Shown here one piece after another: positions 7,854-16,938 of a stretch of 64,000 nucleotides of DNA. The DNA is from Mesorhizobium sp. B2-8-5 (GTDB lineage Bacteria > Pseudomonadota > Alphaproteobacteria > Rhizobiales > Rhizobiaceae). How positions within the stretch are numbered: the first letter of the stretch is position 1; every line of letters starts with the position of its first letter. Under the pieces are notes generated by a model. The model saw nothing but the letters and a program-made list of their open reading frames with translations. It was not told the DNA's origin and ran no database searches. The stretch lies in the NCBI RefSeq assembly GCF_006440675.2, contig NZ_CP083951.1, forward strand, positions 1,831,501-1,895,500, read 5' to 3'. Made by a program: the position numbers and the translations under genes.

Positions 7854-8774
7854 TCATCTGGCCATGCTGACAACAGCCTTGCCGCTGAAGCTGCGCTGCC
7901 GCAGCGCGTCCAGGGCCTGGCCGATGTCCGTCCATGGCACAGTCATGGCCACGCGGGTCTCCAGCCGGCCGGCCGCGACGAGATCGAGCAGCGCGGCGAT
8001 GTCGGCGCCGATGGCCGAGCCGGACGTATAGTAGGCGAAAGTCTGGAGCCTTGCGCCCTCGTGGCCCGGAACGAACTGCCGGAATCCGATCGGCGTGAGC
8101 TCGCCGCTGCTCGAGCCGAACATGACGACAGTCCCGCCGGGCGCGACACGCTCGATCGCGTCGGCGAGGCTTTTGCCGCCGACCGACTCGGTGATCAATG
8201 AAAATAGTCCCCCGGCCAGTTCGATCGACTCGACGACCTGCCCGGCGCCCAGATCGCGAAGATCATCGTGGTGCCGGGCCGAAGCGATCGCCGTCACCGA
8301 AGCGCCTTGCTCGCGGGCGATCTGGATCTGGAAGCGGCCGACCGCGCCGCTCGCGCCGGTGATCAGGACCCGCTGGCCGGCGAGATCGCCGCCATGGCGC
8401 AAAGTTCTCAGCGCCGTCGTGCCCGCCACCGGGAGCGTGGCCGCGGACGCGAAGCTGACCACGTCCGGCAGGACGGCAAGGCGGTCGGTCGGAACGGCGA
8501 CGTGTTCAGCCCAGCCGGCCTGGTCGATCAAAGCCGCGACGCGCGTGCCGGCAGCCGGGCCGGAGCCATCGGCCGCCGCGCACTCGACAATGCCGACGAT
8601 GTCCTGGCCAGGGATCCAGCCGTCGGGACGGATGCCGAGCAGGCGCAGCTCGCCACGGTTCAACGATGTTGCATGAACAGCCACCAATGCTTCATTCGTA
8701 TTGCAGCTTGGCTCATCAATTTCGACGAGCTTCAGCCTGTTCGGACTGTCTGAAGAGATAGCGAGAGCAAGCAT
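7854..8774 (-). CDS. zinc-independent medium-chain alcohol dehydrogenase/quinone reductase-like protein
   Basis: A 306-residue MDR-superfamily enzyme. An N-terminal GroES-like domain (residues 1-115) with PGQDIVGIVE is followed by a Rossmann NAD(P)H domain with VLITGASGAVGRFQIQIA (about 135-152). The structural zinc cysteines are absent, as in quinone oxidoreductases. It probably reduces an alpha,beta-unsaturated carbonyl or quinone using NADPH. The ATG has AAGGTGG upstream. It is divergent from the AraC-type regulator at 8899; the 124-base gap holds both promoters, so the regulator probably controls this enzyme in response to its substrate. Confidence 0.85.
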   Translation of the reverse strand: MLALAISSDSPNRLKLVEIDEPSCNTNEALVAVHATSLNRGELRLLGIRPDGWIPGQDIVGIVECAAADGSGPAAGTRVAALIDQAGWAEHVAVPTDRLAVLPDVVSFASAATLPVAGTTALRTLRHGGDLAGQRVLITGASGAVGRFQIQIAREQGASVTAIASARHHDDLRDLGAGQVVESIELAGGLFSLITESVGGKSLADAIERVAPGGTVVMFGSSSGELTPIGFRQFVPGHEGARLQTFAYYTSGSAIGADIAALLDLVAAGRLETRVAMTVPWTDIGQALDALRQRSFSGKAVVSMAR

Positions 8775-8898
8775 GGGGCCACCTTGAATGACGCTCGAGA
8801 GCCGCGATCGATTGCGACGGAAACAGCTCGAAACCTATCGACTTTCGCGGTTGTTGAATTTAGAGATAAAGCCAAATGATCGCTAAAAGCCGTCAGAT

Positions 8899-9705
8899 AT
8901 GAGACAGCCGCTCCGCTGGCCCTGGCTGGATTTCGACGTCGACGACGTGGCCGCGCCGGCGATCGCCATTGGCGTCGATGTCACGGGGACCAAGGCCGAG
9001 GTGCCGGCGCATTGGCATCGCAAAGGGCAGCTCGTCTTCGCGCTCGGCGGCGGCGTCACCTGCCGCGTTCCGAGCGGGCTTTGGATGGTGCCGCCGCATT
9101 GCGGGGTGTGGGTGCCGAGCCGCATGGAACACAGCAACATCGCGACGGCGAATGCGCGGATTTTCTTCGTCTATATCGAGCCGGGCGCCGCCGACCTGCC
9201 GGACCGGTGCTGCACGCTTTCGATCTCGCCGCTGCTGCGCGAATTGATCATCGAGCTATCGGAGTGCGCGCCGGACGATGCGCGCGGCAACTTCCTGGGA
9301 AGCGTGCTGCTCGCGGAATTGCCCTGTATGCCTGTGCAGCAGTTGCACCTGCCGATCTCGGCCGAGCCGCGGTTGCGACGGATCGCCGAAGCGTTGGCGG
9401 ACGACCCCGCCGATCGCAGCACCTTGGCCGATTGGGCAGACCGCGTTGCGCTCAGCGAAAGCAGCCTGGCGCGTCTCGTGGTGAAGGAGACCGGCTTGAG
9501 TTTCGGGCGCTGGCGCCAGCAGCTGCATCTGATCGTGGCGCTCAGGGAACTGTCCGCCGGCGCCAGTGTGCAGCAGGTGTCGGGCGATCTCGGCTACGAA
9601 TCCGTCACCGCCTTCATCACCATGTTCAAGAAGGCGCTGGGCAAGCCGCCGGCCAAATATCTCAGCGATATCGCGCAGAATAGCGGCTCTGCGTTCGTGG
9701 CGTGA
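8899..9705 (+). CDS. AraC-family transcriptional regulator
   Basis: A 268-residue regulator. The N-terminal half is a cupin-like sensor domain with PAHWHRKGQLVFALGG and VPPHCGVWVPSRMEH, typical of the AraC subgroup that reads small molecules through a beta-barrel. The C-terminal ~100 residues hold two helix-turn-helix motifs, including SLARLVVKETGLSFGRWRQQ and VSGDLGYESVTAFITMFKKA, then the KPPAKYL ending. It is divergent from an MDR oxidoreductase gene, which is its most likely target. The stop lies six bases from the convergent stop of the antiporter gene. Confidence 0.9.
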   Translation: MRQPLRWPWLDFDVDDVAAPAIAIGVDVTGTKAEVPAHWHRKGQLVFALGGGVTCRVPSGLWMVPPHCGVWVPSRMEHSNIATANARIFFVYIEPGAADLPDRCCTLSISPLLRELIIELSECAPDDARGNFLGSVLLAELPCMPVQQLHLPISAEPRLRRIAEALADDPADRSTLADWADRVALSESSLARLVVKETGLSFGRWRQQLHLIVALRELSAGASVQQVSGDLGYESVTAFITMFKKALGKPPAKYLSDIAQNSGSAFVA

Positions 9706-9711
9706 TGCCAA

Positions 9712-11511
9712 TCAAGCGGGCTGCGGGTTGATCTCCATGGCAGGCCCGGCCCGATCGACGGTCTTGCCGGTCACCACCTCGACGATGCCGCGGGCGATCT
9801 CGCGTTCGCCCATGATGACGGTGTCGGCGCCGAGGCCTTTCAGATGCTCGACCTCGGCGTCGGAATGCGCGCGGGCAATGACGTTGATCGCCGGATTGGC
9901 CGCGCGGGCCCTGAGCACAACCTGCCCCGCCTCGAAGGCGTTGGGGATGGCGAGGATAAGCCGCCTGGCGCCTTCCGGGTTGGCGGCCGAGAAGACGTCC
10001 GCATTGGCGGCGTTGCCGGCAACGGTTTCGACGCCGTCGTCCCGCAGCTTCGCCAGCGTCTTGTCGGCATCCTCGATGACCAGGAAGGGCAGGGCGGCTT
10101 CCTTCAGAGCCGCGCCCACCAGGCTGCCGACGCGGCCATAGCCAATCAGGATGGAATGGCCGGCAAGCGCCGTTTTCGGTGGCGGGCCGTCTTCCTTACC
10201 CGGGGCCGACACCGAAGCGACCTGGCCGGGCTCGGTCGCCGGGCCGATTGGTCGCTGCTCCACGGCCGGCGCGGCATCCTTGCCGGCACGCTTTTCCAGC
10301 CAGGGTTTCATCCAGTCCACGATCAGGAACATCAGCGGATTGAGCAGGATCGACAGGATGGCGCCGGCCAGGATCAGGTCGCGGCCCTGCTCTGGCAACA
10401 GTTTCAGGCCGACGCCAAGCTCGGCCAGGATGAAGGAAAATTCGCCGATCTGGGCAAGGCTCGCCGAAATCATCAGCGCGGTGGCGATCGGGTAGCGGAA
10501 GACAATGACGATGACGAAAGCAGCGATCGACTTGCCGATGACGATGATGGCCAAAGTGGCGAGGATGGGCAGGCCGTTGCTGATCAGGCTGAACGGGTCG
10601 AACAGCATGCCGACCGAGACGAAGAACAGCACCGAGAAGGCATCGCGCAGCGGCAGCGATTCTTCCGCCGCGCGGTGGCTGAGCTCGGATTCGCTCATGA
10701 TCATGCCGGCGAAGAAGGCGCCGAGCGCCAGCGAGACGCCGAACAGGTTCGCCGCGCCAAAGGCGACGCCGAGCGCGATGGCAAGCACCGCGAGGCGGAA
10801 CAGTTCCCGGGAGCCGGTATGGGCGACATAATGCAGGATCCAGGGAATGACCCTGCGGCCGACCACCAGCATGACGACGACGAAGGCGGCGACCTTGGCG
10901 AGCGTGATGCCGACCACGCCCCATATGCCGTAGCTGGCAGGCAGCGAGAGCAGGCTCGCATGGTCGTCGACCTGGGGCTGGCCGCCGAGCACGCCGGCGA
11001 GCGCCGGCAAAAGCACCAGCGCCAGCACCATGGCGAGATCCTCGACGATCAGCCAGCCGACGGCGATGCGGCCGCGCTCGGTCTCGATCAGCCGCCGCTC
11101 CTGAAGTGCGCGCAAAAGCACCACGGTCGAGGCGACCGAAAGCGCGAGGCCGAAGACCAGGCCGGCCCCCAGCGACCAGCCGAGCAGCCAGGCAAGCCCA
11201 ACGCCAAGCAGCGTCGCAAAGCCGATCTGCACGATGGCGCCCGGCACGGCGATGGCGCGGACGGACAGAAGGTCCTTCAGCGAAAAATGCAGGCCGACGC
11301 CGAACATCAGAAGGATGACGCCGATTTCCGCGAGCTCATTGGCAAGGCTGGCATCGGCGACGAAGCCGGGCGTGTTCGGGCCGACAAGGACGCCGGCGAC
11401 AAGGTAGCCGACGAGCGGCGGGATGCGGAACCGGTTGGCTAAAGCCCCGAAGACAAAAGCAAGCCCCAGACCGGCTACGATGGTGGCGATAAGGGGTGTG
11501 TCATGCGGCAT
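9712..11511 (-). CDS. ybaL: CPA2-family K+/H+ antiporter with TrkA-N domain (YbaL/KefB-like)
   Basis: A 599-residue inner-membrane monovalent cation:proton antiporter. Residues 1 to about 390 carry a dozen hydrophobic helices of the Na+/H+ exchanger fold, for example GLGLAFVFGALANRFRIPPL and GYLVAGVLVGPNTPGF. A charged linker leads to a TrkA-N (RCK) domain near 435-560 with HSILIGYGRVGSLVGAAL, the NAD(H)-binding GxGxxG motif, and VIARAHSDAEVEHLKGLGAD. The domain order matches E. coli YbaL and KefB/C, which adjust cytoplasmic K+ and pH under stress. No KefF/KefG ancillary gene is adjacent. Together with the kdp operon at 55-64 kb it is one of two K+ transport systems in the window. Confidence 0.88.
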   Translation of the reverse strand: MPHDTPLIATIVAGLGLAFVFGALANRFRIPPLVGYLVAGVLVGPNTPGFVADASLANELAEIGVILLMFGVGLHFSLKDLLSVRAIAVPGAIVQIGFATLLGVGLAWLLGWSLGAGLVFGLALSVASTVVLLRALQERRLIETERGRIAVGWLIVEDLAMVLALVLLPALAGVLGGQPQVDDHASLLSLPASYGIWGVVGITLAKVAAFVVVMLVVGRRVIPWILHYVAHTGSRELFRLAVLAIALGVAFGAANLFGVSLALGAFFAGMIMSESELSHRAAEESLPLRDAFSVLFFVSVGMLFDPFSLISNGLPILATLAIIVIGKSIAAFVIVIVFRYPIATALMISASLAQIGEFSFILAELGVGLKLLPEQGRDLILAGAILSILLNPLMFLIVDWMKPWLEKRAGKDAAPAVEQRPIGPATEPGQVASVSAPGKEDGPPPKTALAGHSILIGYGRVGSLVGAALKEAALPFLVIEDADKTLAKLRDDGVETVAGNAANADVFSAANPEGARRLILAIPNAFEAGQVVLRARAANPAINVIARAHSDAEVEHLKGLGADTVIMGEREIARGIVEVVTGKTVDRAGPAMEINPQPA

Positions 11512-11721
11512 TGTCTATGGAGCGCCTTTCAAAAACTGACGATGTCGGATGAGCGTCGTCCAAAGGGTCGACGCCTCCTGGCAATATGGCGGGGAGAGCG
11601 GCGATGATGCAACCATCGCCGCGCAGAATCGCAACGGCGCGCGCTGGAAAATCGGCGCCGCGCCGCCAAAGAGACGGCTCTTAGACCAATCAGGCTTCGA
11701 AGCTGCGTTCGTTCCGCCGCT

Positions 11722-12162
11722 TCATGCCGCCTGAAGCAGGTTCTCGATGTCGGAAATGGTGTGGTTGGTGAGCGTCTTCGGGATTTCCGCCTGTACCTTC
11801 TCACCGACCTCCTTGTGCAGTTTCTGGCGCATCTCGCCAAGCACCTGCGGCGGTGCGATCAGCACGACCGCGTCGAACTCGCCACGATGCGCGAGCTTGT
11901 AGAGCCGGTCGGCAATCTCGACGGCGAAGCGCTCCTTGCCGAGACGGTGCCAGTCGGTTTCTTCGACGGCGCTGCGCGGACCCTCGTTGCTCTGGCGGCC
12001 TGGCTTGTCGCTGCCTTGCTCGCGCGTGGCGGGGTTCTCCTGCTCCATCTCCTGCACCACTTCCAAATTCGGGAACTTGCTGTCGCCCTGGTTGCGCAGG
12101 AAGAGCGCCTTCTCGCCATCGGCCACGACGACCCATAATCCGTGCTTCAGCTTGATGCTCAT
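11722..12162 (-). CDS. host attachment family protein
   Basis: A 146-residue protein of the Host_attach family (Pfam family named from an Agrobacterium protein required for attachment to plant cells), related in fold to eRF1-domain/ribosome-associated proteins. Visible family features are the N-terminal WVVVADGEKALFLRN, the central charged linker, and FDAVVLIAPPQVLGEMRQKL. There is no signal peptide, so it acts inside the cell and the link to attachment may be indirect. ATG at 12162 is preceded by AAGGAGGAACGCG, an excellent ribosome binding site; an upstream in-frame codon at 12231 lacks one. It is divergent from the sulfur operon. Confidence 0.85.
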   Translation of the reverse strand: MSIKLKHGLWVVVADGEKALFLRNQGDSKFPNLEVVQEMEQENPATREQGSDKPGRQSNEGPRSAVEETDWHRLGKERFAVEIADRLYKLAHRGEFDAVVLIAPPQVLGEMRQKLHKEVGEKVQAEIPKTLTNHTISDIENLLQAA

Positions 12163-12579
12163 CGCGTTCCTCCTTGCTTGCATGATTGCCGATCGATGGA
12201 GCTTCGGATCGACAAATGGATTGCTAAGCAAACGAGCCGCGAAGCATGATTGTTCCGATCTGGCGGCCGCGCTTAGATCACTCTCAGCCGACGAGGCTGG
12301 CGCCGAAACAGCCGAGGCAGGCTTTAATCTACTAACTTAGTAGAATTTAGAAAAAACTGTTTTGCAGCTTTCCCCGTCCGGCGCTAAAAATTACGACGGA
12401 TCAAGGCAGTTTCTTATGCCGCTCTGGCGGCTTCACTCCCAAAGTAGAATATTTTTCTCTTGCCTTTCGCGGTTGCGAAAAAGCGATTGCCTGCCGTTCG
12501 GCGGCGCGCGAGTGCTTGCCTTCTGATTTTTGGCGTGGCCGCGTAAAACTGCCAAACTGTTCCACTATTGCTCATCGCC
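12163..12579. other. 417-base divergent intergenic region ahead of the sulfur operon
   Basis: AT-richer than its surroundings. It should hold the promoter of the host-attachment gene (left) and that of cysG (right). The one clear element is the palindrome at 12329-12343. I see no convincing small gene; a minus-strand frame that runs into cysG is a shadow. Confidence 0.6.
12329..12343. promoter_or_regulatory. palindromic operator candidate upstream of cysG
   Basis: CTACTAA-C-TTAGTAG, a perfect 7-bp inverted repeat about 240 bases before the cysG start and inside an AT-rich stretch. Its symmetry suits a dimeric repressor or activator. Control of the sulfur operon is inferred only from position. 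Confidence 0.35.
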
Positions 12580-14028
12580 ATGTCGCCAGCCAACGCCAAG
12601 CTCAATGCCTTTCCCGTCTTCATGCGGGTCGACGGCGAAGCCGTAGCCATTGTCGGCAATGGCGAGGAGGCGCTTGCCAAGGCGCGGCTACTTTCGCAAT
12701 CGAGCGCGGTGCCGCGCATCGTTGCCGACAATGCCAGCGACGGCCTGCTGGATTTCATCGCGTCGGCCGGCGCCGTTCATATCAACACGGCCTATGAGGC
12801 CGTGCATCTCCAAGGTGCCGTCCTGGTGTTCGCGGCCAGCGGCGATGAAGCGGTCGACCGCCGCGTCGTCGAGGACGCACGTCGGCTGGGCATCGCGGTC
12901 AACGCCGTCGATCGTCCGGAGCTTTGCGATTTCTTCACACCGGCGCTGGTCAACCGGGCGCCGGTGGCGATTGCCATCGGCACCGAAGGCGCCGGACCGG
13001 TCCTGGCGCAGATGCTGCGCGGGCGCATCGACCGCATGCTGTCGCCGTCGCTTGGCCGGCTGGCGGCGCTTGCCGCTTCTTTCCGCACTGCCGCCGAGAC
13101 GCTGCCGAAGGGCCATCGCCGCCGCCGTTTCTGGAGCGATTTCTTCGCCGGCGCGCCGGCCAAGGCCATCGAAGCCGGCGAATTCGCTCAGGCGCATGGC
13201 GCGGTGGTCGCGCTTTTGGCCCAGGATGCTCCGGTTGAAGGACATATCGCGCTGGTCGGCGCCGGTCCGGGCGCGGAGGACCTTTTAACTTTGCGCGCGC
13301 ATCGCCTGCTGATGGAAGCCGATGCCATCGTCTACGATGCGCTGGTGCCGGAGGCGATCGTGGCCATGGGCCGCCGCGACGCCGAGCGCCTGCCGGTCGG
13401 CAAGCGCAAGGGCTGCCATTCCAAGAGCCAGGCTGAAATCAATGCGCTGCTCATCGAACTCGGCCGTGCCGGCAAGCGCGTGGTGCGGCTGAAGTCCGGC
13501 GATCCGCTGGTATTCGGACGCGCCGGCGAGGAAATGGCAGCACTTCGCGAGGCCGGGATCGCCTATGAAGTGGTTCCGGGCGTCACCGCCGCCTTTGCCG
13601 CCGCCGCCGATTTCGAGCTGCCGCTGACGCTGCGCGGTGTTTCGTCGTCGATGGTGTTCACCACCGGCCACGATCTCAAGGGCAACTCGCTGCCCGACTG
13701 GGCCAAGCTCGCCATCTCGGGCGCGACTGTCGCCGTCTATATGGGCCGTTCGGTCGCGGCCGAGGTCGCCGGCCGGCTGATCGAAGCGGGGCTGTCGCCG
13801 GACACGGCGGTTGCCGTCGTCGAGAACGCCAGCCTCGGCGAGCGCCGCCGTTTCCACGGCACGCTTGCCGACCTGCCGTCGCTGGAGGAGCGCGCCGATC
13901 TCACCGGACCGGTGATGACGATCATCGGCGATGCGGTCGCCGGCGCCAATTTTGAACAATCCGAGCCGCTCGCGGCACACAAGCATGAGGGCGCGGCTTC
14001 AGCCATGGCCGAAGGAGTCCGGCAATGA
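12580..14028 (+). CDS. cysG: siroheme synthase (precorrin-2 dehydrogenase / uroporphyrinogen-III C-methyltransferase)
   Basis: A 482-residue fusion enzyme making siroheme, the cofactor of the sulfite reductase encoded downstream. The N-terminal ~210 residues match the CysG-A dehydrogenase/ferrochelatase part (VDGEAVAIVGNGEEALAKA NAD-binding start). The C-terminal ~255 residues are the SUMT part, with LVGAGPGAEDLLTLRA, VVRLKSGDPLVFGRAGEE and YEVVPGVTAAFAAAA. ATG at 12580 is chosen; a TTG 12 bases upstream is possible. The stop overlaps the next gene's ATG (ATGA), showing translational coupling as the first gene of the operon cysG-DUF2849-cysI-cysH-DUF934. Confidence 0.95.
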   Translation: MSPANAKLNAFPVFMRVDGEAVAIVGNGEEALAKARLLSQSSAVPRIVADNASDGLLDFIASAGAVHINTAYEAVHLQGAVLVFAASGDEAVDRRVVEDARRLGIAVNAVDRPELCDFFTPALVNRAPVAIAIGTEGAGPVLAQMLRGRIDRMLSPSLGRLAALAASFRTAAETLPKGHRRRRFWSDFFAGAPAKAIEAGEFAQAHGAVVALLAQDAPVEGHIALVGAGPGAEDLLTLRAHRLLMEADAIVYDALVPEAIVAMGRRDAERLPVGKRKGCHSKSQAEINALLIELGRAGKRVVRLKSGDPLVFGRAGEEMAALREAGIAYEVVPGVTAAFAAAADFELPLTLRGVSSSMVFTTGHDLKGNSLPDWAKLAISGATVAVYMGRSVAAEVAGRLIEAGLSPDTAVAVVENASLGERRRFHGTLADLPSLEERADLTGPVMTIIGDAVAGANFEQSEPLAAHKHEGAASAMAEGVRQ

Positions 14029-14318
14029 AGGTTCTCACCGCGAACAGGCTCTCCGACGGCATCGCCGTCTGGTACGCCGATGGCGGCTGGGCGGAGACGG
14101 TCGGTCATGCCGATATCGCGCATGACAAGGCGGCGGAGGACCGGCTGGAAGCGATCGGCGCCGCTGCCGCCGCCAACAACGAAGTCCTGGACGTCAACGT
14201 GATCGACGTCACGGTTGTCGATGGCTTGGTGGAGCCGGTGCGGTTGCGCGAGAAGATCCGCGCCGCCGGCCCGACCATCCATCCCGATCTCGGCAAGCAA
14301 GCGGCGCGGGCGGTTTAA
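14025..14318 (+). CDS. DUF2849 protein of the sulfite reduction operon
   Basis: A 97-residue soluble protein of the DUF2849 family, found in alphaproteobacteria almost always between cysG and the sulfite reductase gene. It begins KVLTANRLSDGIAVWYADGG and ends with a PTIHPDLGK segment; there are no cysteines and no membrane segment. Start and stop overlap or nearly touch its neighbours (ATGA overlap with cysG; 43 bases to cysI). The family has no proven activity. By context it may help sulfite reductase maturation, siroheme transfer or electron supply. Confidence 0.85.
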   Translation: MKVLTANRLSDGIAVWYADGGWAETVGHADIAHDKAAEDRLEAIGAAAAANNEVLDVNVIDVTVVDGLVEPVRLREKIRAAGPTIHPDLGKQAARAV

Positions 14319-14361
14319 ATCCAAGGTAGGCAGCGGGCGGACGCGCCCTGAAAGACGAAGC

Positions 14362-16032
14362 ATGTACCGTTACGACGAGTTCGACCACGATTTCGTTCAG
14401 GCCCGTGTCGCCGAGTTCAGCGACCAGGTGAAGCGCCGGCTTGCCGGCGAAATCAGCGAGGACCAGTTCCGGCCGCTCCGGCTGATGAACGGCGTCTATT
14501 TGCAGTTGCATGCCTATATGCTGCGCATTGCGGTGCCCTACGGCACGCTCAACAGCCGGCAATTGCGCATGCTCGGCCACATCGCGCGCAAGTACGACAA
14601 GGGCTACGGCCATTTCACCACGCGCCAGAACCTGCAGTTCCACTGGCCGGCGCTCGCCGACGTTCCGGCGATCCTGGCCGATCTCGCCAGCGTCGAGATG
14701 CATTGCATCCAGACCAGCGGCAATTGCATCCGCAACGTCACCGCCGACCATTTCGCGGGGGCGGCCGCGGACGAGGTCGCCGATCCGCGTCCCTACGCGG
14801 AAATCCTGCGGCAATGGTCCTCGGTCCATCCGGAATTTTCGTACCTGCCGCGCAAGTTCAAGATCGCGGTGACGGGCGCCGAGCGCGACCGGGCTGCCAT
14901 CCAGGCGCATGACATCGGCCTGCACCTGAAGAAGAACGCGGCCGGCGAACTGGGTTTTGCCGTTTATGTCGGCGGCGGCCTGGGCCGCACGCCGATGATC
15001 GCCAAGAAGATCCGAGACTTCCTGCCGGAGGCCGAGTTGCTGTCCTACTGCACGGCGATCCTGCGCGTGTACAACCTCTACGGCCGCCGCGACAACAAGT
15101 ACAAGGCGCGCATCAAGATCCTGGTGCACGAGACCGGCGTCGAGGAGATCATGCGGCAGATCGAGGCCGAATGGCAGGAGCTCAAGGACACCGATTTGAA
15201 GTTGCCGGAGGCCGACATCCAGGCGATCAACGCCTATTTCGCGCCGCCGGCGCTGTTGGCCCGGCCGGAAGGCGATGCCCTCGTCAAGCAAGCGCGGCTC
15301 GATTCCAAGAGCTTTTCGGAATGGCTCGACCAGAATGTCGTGACGCATCGCCATCCCGACTACGCGGCGGTGACGATTTCGCTCAAGGGCATCGGCGAGG
15401 TACCCGGCGATGTCACCGACAGTCAGATGGAGGCAGTCGCCGACATCGCAGAGAAGCATGCGTTCGACGAATTGCGCGTCAGCCACGAGCAGAACCTGAT
15501 CCTGCCGCATGTGGCGCGCGCCGATCTGAAGGCGGTCTATGACGCGCTGGTCGAGATCGGCCTGGCGACCGCCAATTCGAACCTGATCAGCGACATCATC
15601 TCCTGCCCGGGCCTCGACTATTGCGCGCTGGCCACGGCGCGTTCCATTCCCGTGGCTCAGGAAATCTCACGCCGCTTCGCCTCGCTCGAGCGGCAGCGCG
15701 AGATCGGCGAATTGAAGCTGAAGATCTCCGGTTGCATCAACGCCTGCGGTCACCACCATGTCGGCCATATCGGTATCCTCGGCGTCGAGAAGAAAGGCTC
15801 CGAGCTCTACCAGGTGACGCTCGGCGGCTCGGCCGACGAGAACACTTCGGTCGGCGAGATCATCGGCCGTGGCTTCTCCTCGGAAGAGATCACCGATGCC
15901 ATCGAGCAGATCGTCGATACCTATCTTGGCCTTCGGCTCAATCCCGCAGAACGTTTTATCGACGCCTACCGCCGTGTCGGTCCCGCGCCGTTCAAGGAGG
16001 CGCTCTATGCTGGCGAAACCAAGGCCGCTTGA
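14362..16032 (+). CDS. cysI: assimilatory nitrite/sulfite reductase hemoprotein
   Basis: A 556-residue siroheme and 4Fe-4S enzyme reducing sulfite to sulfide by six electrons. Two ferredoxin-like half-domains are followed by the cluster-binding cysteines in SCPGLDYCALA and SGCINACGHHHVGHIG (C-x5-C ... C-x3-C), with the last Cys bridging cluster and siroheme. FTTRQNLQFHWP and CIQTSGNCIRNVTADHFAG are substrate-side motifs of the family. The ATG at 14362 is chosen because the frame upstream overlaps DUF2849 without homology. No flavoprotein CysJ gene is near, so electrons probably come from ferredoxin or the DUF934 partner. Its 3' end overlaps cysH by 26 bases. Confidence 0.95.
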   Translation: MYRYDEFDHDFVQARVAEFSDQVKRRLAGEISEDQFRPLRLMNGVYLQLHAYMLRIAVPYGTLNSRQLRMLGHIARKYDKGYGHFTTRQNLQFHWPALADVPAILADLASVEMHCIQTSGNCIRNVTADHFAGAAADEVADPRPYAEILRQWSSVHPEFSYLPRKFKIAVTGAERDRAAIQAHDIGLHLKKNAAGELGFAVYVGGGLGRTPMIAKKIRDFLPEAELLSYCTAILRVYNLYGRRDNKYKARIKILVHETGVEEIMRQIEAEWQELKDTDLKLPEADIQAINAYFAPPALLARPEGDALVKQARLDSKSFSEWLDQNVVTHRHPDYAAVTISLKGIGEVPGDVTDSQMEAVADIAEKHAFDELRVSHEQNLILPHVARADLKAVYDALVEIGLATANSNLISDIISCPGLDYCALATARSIPVAQEISRRFASLERQREIGELKLKISGCINACGHHHVGHIGILGVEKKGSELYQVTLGGSADENTSVGEIIGRGFSSEEITDAIEQIVDTYLGLRLNPAERFIDAYRRVGPAPFKEALYAGETKAA

Positions 16033-16771
16033 CAGGGTAGTCGGCGTCGAGGCCGGCGTTGCCGCGGAAGCGGCGGGGTTGGACGCGCTGCTCGGCCATC
16101 TGAAGCCGATCGAGATCATCGAGCGCTCGGCGCGCGAAGCCTTCCGCGGCGAGGTCGCCGCGGTGTCGTCCTTCGGCGCTGACTCCGCCGTGCTTCTGCA
16201 CATGATCTCGGAGATCGACCGAACCTTGCCGGTGATCTTTCTCGATACCGGCAAGCATTTCGAGGAGACGCTCGGCTATCGCGACGCGCTGGTCGCCGAT
16301 TTCGGCCTGACCGATGTCAGGGTGATCAAGCCGGAGGAGGCGGCGTTAGAACGTGTCGACCCAACCGGCAGGCTGCATGAGACCAACACCGACGCCTGCT
16401 GCAATGTGCGCAAGGTCGAGCCGCTGGCGCGCGGCGTCGAGCCGTTCCGCGCCTGGTTCACCGGGCGCAAGCGCTTCCAGGCTTCGACGCGCGCGGCACT
16501 GCCCGTCTTCGAGGCGGTCGGCTCGCGCATCCGCATCAACCCGCTGGCGCATTGGACGACCGCCGACCAGGCCGACTACATGCGCGCGCATGCGCTGCGC
16601 GAAAATCCGCTGGTCGCCTATGGCTACCTTTCGATCGGCTGCTTTCCCTGCACGCAGCCGGTGCAGCCGGGCGAGGATGCGCGCAGTGGCCGCTGGGCTG
16701 GCCACGCCAAGACCGAGTGCGGCATTCACCTCTCCGGTTTGGAAAAGTCGCTGACCGACGCCTCACTTTAG
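16007..16771 (+). CDS. cysH: adenylyl-sulfate (APS) reductase of the iron-sulfur type
   Basis: A 254-residue CysH-family enzyme that reduces activated sulfate to sulfite. FGADSAVLLHMI is the PP-loop, CCNVRKVEPL and GCFPCTQPV supply the CC...CxxC cysteines of a 4Fe-4S cluster, and KTECGIHL carries the catalytic Cys. The cluster motif indicates APS rather than PAPS as substrate, as in rhizobia and plants. ATG at 16007 lies inside the end of cysI with AAGGAGG seven bases upstream, a clear start. The sulfate-activating cysD/N genes are not in the window. Confidence 0.95.
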   Translation: MLAKPRPLDRVVGVEAGVAAEAAGLDALLGHLKPIEIIERSAREAFRGEVAAVSSFGADSAVLLHMISEIDRTLPVIFLDTGKHFEETLGYRDALVADFGLTDVRVIKPEEAALERVDPTGRLHETNTDACCNVRKVEPLARGVEPFRAWFTGRKRFQASTRAALPVFEAVGSRIRINPLAHWTTADQADYMRAHALRENPLVAYGYLSIGCFPCTQPVQPGEDARSGRWAGHAKTECGIHLSGLEKSLTDASL

Positions 16772-16810
16772 GCTATGCCGATAGTCAGGTGAGGCCGGCC
16801 TGCGAACGGC

Positions 16811-16872
16811 GGCTTCCTGCGCTTCCGGTGCTCACGTACTTGAAGTACGCTCCGCTCCGGGTCTCGGAAGCC
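16811..16872. repeat. intergenic palindromic repeat inside the sulfur operon
   Basis: GGCTTCC at 16811 pairs with GGAAGCC ending at 16872, and within it CGTAC-TTGAA-GTACG forms an inner stem. The length and nested-palindrome layout are those of a dispersed repeat sitting in the 167-base gap between cysH and the DUF934 gene. It may stabilise or attenuate the operon mRNA. Confidence 0.5.
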
Positions 16873-16938
16873 ACCATTCTCGGCTCGGCTTGACCTGACT
16901 CTCGACATACCTTGGATTTTTGAACTTTAGGATTTTTG

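Noticed and set aside
12414..12758. 114-codon minus-strand frame overlapping the cysG start
   Set aside because: Antisense to cysG and no ribosome binding site or family pattern.
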